From the NCBI RefSeq assembly GCF_014652615.1, contig NZ_BMZD01000001.1, positions 331,962 to 395,961 on the forward strand: a stretch of 64,000 nucleotides of DNA. Reading direction: 5' to 3'. This document shows, in pieces, positions 59,301-64,000 of the stretch; the stretch's first letter is position 1, and every line of letters starts with the position of its first letter. The DNA is from Novosphingobium arvoryzae. GTDB lineage: Bacteria; Pseudomonadota; Alphaproteobacteria; Sphingomonadales; Sphingomonadaceae. Under the pieces are notes generated by a model. The model ran no database searches. It was not told the DNA's origin and worked only from the letters and a program-made list of their open reading frames with translations. The position numbers and the translations under genes were made by a program.

Positions 59301-60023
59301 TTGAAAATTCGCGGATATTATGTTTCTGCGGCTACTTTTGCTGCTTGCTTTTATATTACCGTTCCGGCTCATGCTGGTGCATTTGACGGCCCATTCGTGG
59401 GAATCGATATTGGCTATGACCATGCAGAAACTCAGGATAACTATGAAGATACATCTGTAGATCCAACTAAAAGTGAAAATTATGACGGATATAGCTTAAA
59501 TGGCTTGGCTGGAGGAATCTATGCCGGCTATGATTTCAGAATAAACGAAAATGTTTTTACTGGCGTTGAGATACGTGCTGGTCTTTCAAATTCGAAGTTC
59601 AGTGCTTCGTATTTTGATAAAAATGGTGTCAAGCAGAAATTTTATGAACGCGCCAATCCATCTTTTAGTGCAACGACCCGCCTAGGATTTCTTTTGAATG
59701 AAAAAACTGGCGTTTATCTCCGCGGAGGCGTTGCTCAGACGCGCATAAAAATGTCTGACACTTACGGGTTCTATCTAGGAGATGATTCCGAGGGGAATGA
59801 ACAGTATACGAATTCGATAAAGGATAACAATATCGGATTATTATTTGGCGCCGGATTGGAAACCGCAGTCGGCAAAAAGACGTCCCTTCGAGTTGAGTAC
59901 AATGTAGTTCAACACGGAGAAATATTTGAGAAGGTTAATAGCCTTCGATATGACAACGGACAAACATATAAAGAAGATTTTTCCAACCATCAGGTGCGTT
60001 TGGGATTATCATATCAATTCTGA
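59301..60023 (+). CDS. Outer membrane beta-barrel protein, AT-rich foreign gene
   Basis: A 240-residue porin-like protein with a signal peptide ending VPAHA-G (residue 25) and an eight-stranded barrel pattern (GPFVGIDIGYDHAETQDNY, AGGIYAGYDFRINENVFTGV, ATTRLGFLLNEKTGVYLRGG, NNIGLLFGAGLETAVGKKTS, HQVRLGLSYQF). It ends in Phe, as expected for BAM insertion. The start is a TTG with a strong AGGAGG site 5 bp upstream; no ATG fits. The codon use is strongly AT-rich compared with all neighbours, so the gene came from elsewhere. A good terminator follows. Confidence 0.87.
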   Translation: MKIRGYYVSAATFAACFYITVPAHAGAFDGPFVGIDIGYDHAETQDNYEDTSVDPTKSENYDGYSLNGLAGGIYAGYDFRINENVFTGVEIRAGLSNSKFSASYFDKNGVKQKFYERANPSFSATTRLGFLLNEKTGVYLRGGVAQTRIKMSDTYGFYLGDDSEGNEQYTNSIKDNNIGLLFGAGLETAVGKKTSLRVEYNVVQHGEIFEKVNSLRYDNGQTYKEDFSNHQVRLGLSYQF

Positions 60024-60052
60024 TCAGAGAAAACTTCCAGAGTGATCTTGAA

Positions 60053-60078
60053 GGGGCGCCCGAGTGCGCCCCTTTTTT
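60053..60078 (+). terminator. Rho-independent terminator after the outer membrane barrel gene
   Basis: A perfect 7-bp stem GGGGCGC/GCGCCCC with loop CCGAGT followed by six T residues. It ends the transcript of the barrel gene just before the convergent adenine deaminase gene. Confidence 0.88.
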
Positions 60079-60101
60079 CCAACGATTGACTATTACTTAG
60101 T

Positions 60102-61760
60102 TCAGGCTGTCGCTGAATCGACAGACGTAAATGAAAAATTCTCGCTATCGAACAGCCCTTTGTCACTTAGCTTGAGTGCCGGAATGACCAGAAGGGCCAT
60201 GAACGATAACGTCATGAAGGGTGAACGGAGCGTGCAGCCAAGTGCGTGTGCCCGGCCATCCAGTTCGCGGTATAGCTGCCCCACATGATCGCCGTCGCAA
60301 TCGCTGATCAACCCTGCGACCGGTAGCGGCAGGATATCTGTGCGGTGGTCCGAGGCTACGGCAATACCACCCTGGGCTGCAATAACCGCATTGATCGCGC
60401 GGCAGAGCGCTTCAAGACTAGCGCCCACGGCCACGATATTGTGAGAATCATGGGCGACTGACGATGCCAAGGCTCCGCTGGCGAGCCTGAAGCCTTCCAC
60501 GAAGGCAATGGCAGGTGGCGCAGGATTGTAGCGATTTATGACGACCAGCATTAGGAGGTCGCGCTCCAGGTCCGGAACCAGTTGGCCTAAACGGACTTTT
60601 GCGGGCCGGACGACCTGCTCCGTGGTCAGTTGCCCATCGATTGCGCGAATTGCGCGGATAAGCCCGGCGCTCTCGCCATGACAAGCGGGTAGTGCCAGAT
60701 CGGACGGGCTGATCGGCTGAGCGTGAAACCGGTTAGGAAGTGTGGTCCCTGCAAACGGCAACAGGCTGGCCCCGCGTTCGGCAACCTTGCGGCCACCTAT
60801 CCAGGTGCTACGGACAGCGAAATCTGCAAGGTCGCAAAGCTCGACCGCATCCATCCGATCCCCCTCGCGCAGCAAGCCGATGGGGAGATGATAGTGCATC
60901 ACCGGAATTGTGCTAGCACAGCGCAGCACGTCATACAGGTCGTGCCCCAAGCCCACCGCGCGTCGGATCAGGTCGTTCACGTGACCCGCCAACAAGTCAT
61001 CGGGGTGCTTATCGTCACTGCAGAACATGACCTGTGCTGGCCGGGACGCGATCAGGGGGTGCAGCGCGTCGAAATTGCGCGCGGCCGAACCCTCCCTGAT
61101 GAGTATTTTCATGCCTGCAGCCGCCTTTTCCTCCGCTTCGGACAGGGTCATGCATTCATGGTCGGTCGCAATACCGGCAGCGCGGTAGTGCAAGAGCGCC
61201 TCACCTGAAAGGCCGGGAGCATGGCCGTCGATCGGCACTCCGTGCCTGATTGCGGCGGAGAGCTTGGCCATAAGAGCCTCGTCCCCGGCCAGGACGCCCG
61301 GAACGTTCATTACTTCCGCCAGATAGCCTGCGTGGCCGGATGCAAGCAGCCTTTCTACGTCGGCTGGTTCGATCGCGGCGCCGGAGGTTTCAAAAGGAGT
61401 TGCCGGGACGCACGGCGGAGCGCCAAAGCAGATGTGCAGCGGCCCCTTTCTTGCTGACTGGACCATGAAGTCGATGCCTTCCGTCCCCAGTACGTTGGCA
61501 ATTTCGTGGGGATCGGAAACTGTCGCGACAGTCCCATGGCGCACAGCAATCCGGCCGAATTCAGCCGGGGTCAGCATTGAGCTTTCGATATGGACGTGGG
61601 CATCGACAAAACCGGGCGAAAGAAAGCCATAGCCCTCGCGCGGTGATCCTGAATCAACGATAGATTCGATTACCCCATCGACCCATGTCACGCGGCCAAA
61701 GAAGGTTCGTCGCGCATGGATGTCGATGATGTTCCCGTCGAACGTTCCGCAGTTGATCAC
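60102..61760 (-). CDS. ade: Adenine deaminase (AdeC type)
   Basis: A 552-residue amidohydrolase that converts adenine to hypoxanthine. It has LSPGFVDAHVHIESSMLTPA, RHGTVATVSDPHEIANVLGT, ARKGPLHICFGAPPCVPATP, LAEVMNVPGVLAGDEALMAK, RHGVPIDGHAPGLSGEALLH and GIATDHECMTLSEAEEKAA, the metal-binding His residues of the family, and the C-terminal VAHDSHNIVAVGASLEALCR. It is in one direction with a GNAT protein and a cytosine-deaminase-like protein, so it belongs to a base-salvage group. Confidence 0.94.
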   Translation of the reverse strand: MINCGTFDGNIIDIHARRTFFGRVTWVDGVIESIVDSGSPREGYGFLSPGFVDAHVHIESSMLTPAEFGRIAVRHGTVATVSDPHEIANVLGTEGIDFMVQSARKGPLHICFGAPPCVPATPFETSGAAIEPADVERLLASGHAGYLAEVMNVPGVLAGDEALMAKLSAAIRHGVPIDGHAPGLSGEALLHYRAAGIATDHECMTLSEAEEKAAAGMKILIREGSAARNFDALHPLIASRPAQVMFCSDDKHPDDLLAGHVNDLIRRAVGLGHDLYDVLRCASTIPVMHYHLPIGLLREGDRMDAVELCDLADFAVRSTWIGGRKVAERGASLLPFAGTTLPNRFHAQPISPSDLALPACHGESAGLIRAIRAIDGQLTTEQVVRPAKVRLGQLVPDLERDLLMLVVINRYNPAPPAIAFVEGFRLASGALASSVAHDSHNIVAVGASLEALCRAINAVIAAQGGIAVASDHRTDILPLPVAGLISDCDGDHVGQLYRELDGRAHALGCTLRSPFMTLSFMALLVIPALKLSDKGLFDSENFSFTSVDSATA

Positions 61761-61781
61761 GTAACCATCCTCTTGACGGCG

Positions 61782-62645
61782 CTATCCAAGCTCGAATGTC
61801 GTGATGCCATACGTCTTGTCCATGCCGATATCCGGCGCACCATGCGTGTACATCTGCGCCGTTTCGAACGTTGCATCCATGCCAAAGCGCAAAGCAAGGT
61901 CCACCGCACGGGGGTTGCATTCCGGCACGTCGAGAAAAACCTGTTCGCCGGGACGCGCGGAAGCGATCAGGCGCGTAAGCAAACTGGCTGCAATCTCAGG
62001 CGTTTCGGCAAACATTGGGCCGATCTTGAAGCCAGAGCGACAGGGACGGAGCACACCATAGCCCAGCAGTCGCGCCTCTTCGCAAAAACCAATCGCCGTC
62101 GCGCCCAGCTGGGCGATCCATTTGCGCAGGAACGCGCTTCGGTCGGCCGGAAAGAACTGTCGATCGTAGCGGGCGACATCTTCGAACGGCAGGCCGGACA
62201 GCGGCACCAGCCGATCATCGGGTTCGCTGCTTGCGAATGCTGGTGCATTGAGCACGTAGCGCACGTTACGATGAGCCACGACAAAGCCGGACTTGCGATA
62301 GTTTTCCTGCTGCTCCACCACCCCATCGAGGCCGATATTACAGCCTTCAAGATATGCCATCGCCTGTTGCGCTATGGCGAGGCCGTGGCCGCAACCGCGC
62401 AGATCGGGGCGAACTATATAAAGACCCATGAAGCCATAATCGCGGCTATATTTCACGGCCGAGACTGCCGCCACAGGCTGGCCATCAAAAAGGCCGATCC
62501 AGAAGCCCGAAGGGTCTGCCGCCCAGAAGGCGTCAGCATCGTGGAGACCTGGATTCCAGTTCTCGCTGGCGGCCCATTCGATGACGAGATCAAGTTCGCC
62601 ACGAACCATGGGACGGATTTCGAAAGAGGGTGCATTTGCAGACAT
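61782..62645 (-). CDS. GNAT acetyltransferase with a C-terminal YitH-like domain
   Basis: A 287-residue protein. The N-terminal GNAT domain includes FWIGLFDGQPVAAVSAVKYS, YGFMGLYIVRPDLRGCGHGL and AIAQQAMAYLEGCNIGLDGV, with the acetyl-CoA loop RPDLRGCGHG. The C-terminal half (RYDRQFFPADRSAFLRKWIA, SGFKIGPMFAETPEIAASLL, SARPGEQVFLDVPECNPRAV) fits the accessory domain of YitH-type GNAT proteins. The ATG at 62645 has an AGAGGTG site; GTG at 62651 is an alternative. Target unknown. Confidence 0.85.
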   Translation of the reverse strand: MSANAPSFEIRPMVRGELDLVIEWAASENWNPGLHDADAFWAADPSGFWIGLFDGQPVAAVSAVKYSRDYGFMGLYIVRPDLRGCGHGLAIAQQAMAYLEGCNIGLDGVVEQQENYRKSGFVVAHRNVRYVLNAPAFASSEPDDRLVPLSGLPFEDVARYDRQFFPADRSAFLRKWIAQLGATAIGFCEEARLLGYGVLRPCRSGFKIGPMFAETPEIAASLLTRLIASARPGEQVFLDVPECNPRAVDLALRFGMDATFETAQMYTHGAPDIGMDKTYGITTFELG

Positions 62646-62691
62646 GGGCACCTCTGCCTATCCAGTCAGACAGCCGATTAACGAAAGATCG

Positions 62692-63147
62692 TTAGGCGTC
62701 TGCCGGTTCGCCGATGTCCTCGTTCCACAGCTTCGGACTGTTTGCGATGAAGGCTTCCATCAGCGCGATGCATTCCGCATCCTGTAGTACTTCAACTGCG
62801 ACACCCCGGCTTCTGAGCAGTTCTTCCTCGCCCATGAACGTCTTGTTTTCGCCAACGATCACGCGCGGAATTCCGTAGAGCAGAATCGCCCCGCTGCACA
62901 TCGAACACGGTGACAGCGTGGTATAAAGCGTCGCCTCTTGATAGACTGATGCATCACGTCGCCCGGCGTTTTCGAATGCGTCCATCTCACCGTGCAGGAT
63001 AGCACTGCCTTTTTGCACGCGCCGGTTATGCCCCCGGCCAATGATCTGGCCCTCATGCACGATCACCGAACCTATAGGAATGCCGCCTTCGGAAAGGCCT
63101 TGCCGCGCTTCTTCTATTGCAGCGCGCAAAAATAAATCGTGAGACAT
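62692..63147 (-). CDS. Cytosine deaminase, fungal (Fcy1-like) type
   Basis: A 151-residue zinc deaminase of the CDA fold: HGEMDAFENAGRRDASVYQE carries the His and catalytic Glu, and TLYTTLSPCSMCSGAILLYG carries the two Cys. Segments GGIPIGSVIVHEGQIIGRGH and VQKGSAILHGEMDAFENA, plus the end SPKLWNEDIGE, recall yeast cytosine deaminase Fcy1 much more than the larger bacterial CodA amidohydrolase. The start has a perfect GGAGG site. It would convert cytosine to uracil. Lies next to adenine deaminase. Confidence 0.82.
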   Translation of the reverse strand: MSHDLFLRAAIEEARQGLSEGGIPIGSVIVHEGQIIGRGHNRRVQKGSAILHGEMDAFENAGRRDASVYQEATLYTTLSPCSMCSGAILLYGIPRVIVGENKTFMGEEELLRSRGVAVEVLQDAECIALMEAFIANSPKLWNEDIGEPADA

Positions 63148-63251
63148 TTTGAATTCCTCCGGCAGGCCTGAAAGCGGAACCGATTCAGCCAAAAATAAAT
63201 TACCTTGTTGCCCTGAGCGTTCATTGATGCGGGTCAAGCTCCTTTTGCTGA

Positions 63252-64000
<749 letters not shown>

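Overview
The window reads as chromosome of a high-GC alphaproteobacterium, most likely a sphingomonad (Novosphingobium/Sphingobium type). The clues are the sphingomonad-style TonB-dependent receptors, a BioR-type biotin regulator with its TTATMKATAA operators, a GTTC-N7-GTTC (alphaproteobacterial) SOS box, and several DUF2924/recombinase/pRiA4b accessory genes common in that group. The genus is inference.

Layout. (1) 1-4652: the end of tamA, complete tamB and a tiny lipoprotein gene. (2) 4630-34880: about 30 kb of catabolic genes in three parts. The first is a plus-strand run from 5423 to 21581, probably one operon, facing a GntR/FCD regulator: secreted CocE-type hydrolase, TonB receptor, CapA-like phosphoesterase, TRAP transporter (dctQM and a separated dctP), a 2-hydroxyacyl-CoA dehydratase-like pair enclosing a tandem-fused class III CoA-transferase, an exported hydrolase, another CoA-transferase and an MmgE/PrpD protein. 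The second is a minus-strand group (21578-27762): P450, LacI regulator, PhzS-like flavin monooxygenase, DUF3237, a second CapA-like protein and a DMT-type transporter. The third is a divergent plus-strand group (27835-34880): two MFS transporters, a second TonB receptor, a diheme cytochrome c and an OmpA-like protein. Four similar 14-bp LacI-type palindromes mark the promoters of parts two and three. (3) 34981-37385: bioB and bioR with two operators, a small zincin and tRNA-Ser(GGA).

(4) 37386-59126: an accessory block beginning right after the tRNA. It holds a TetR-controlled tripartite ABC efflux operon, a broken umuD with an intact SOS box, a serine-recombinase module whose helicase has lost its N-terminal half, and the late end of a decayed prophage (tape-measure C-terminus, tail fibre genes, endolysin, holin-like protein, S74 fibre chaperone, a sulfotransferase, and a cut-off terminal gene). 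(5) 59301-64000: an AT-rich outer membrane barrel gene with a TTG start, then a minus-strand group with adenine deaminase, a GNAT protein, a fungal-type cytosine deaminase and the C-terminal part of an acetyl-CoA hydrolase/CoA-transferase cut by the window edge.

How the genes may work together: the 30-kb cluster looks like uptake (TonB receptors, TRAP, MFS), extracellular or periplasmic ester/amide cleavage, oxygenation (P450, flavin monooxygenase), CoA activation, and dehydration/isomerisation of an unidentified carboxylic acid. The most unusual element is the 2-hydroxyacyl-CoA dehydratase-like pair in an apparently aerobic setting, without its ATP-dependent activator and with one subunit lacking the expected cysteine. 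Functions come from motifs recognised by eye; no database search was run.
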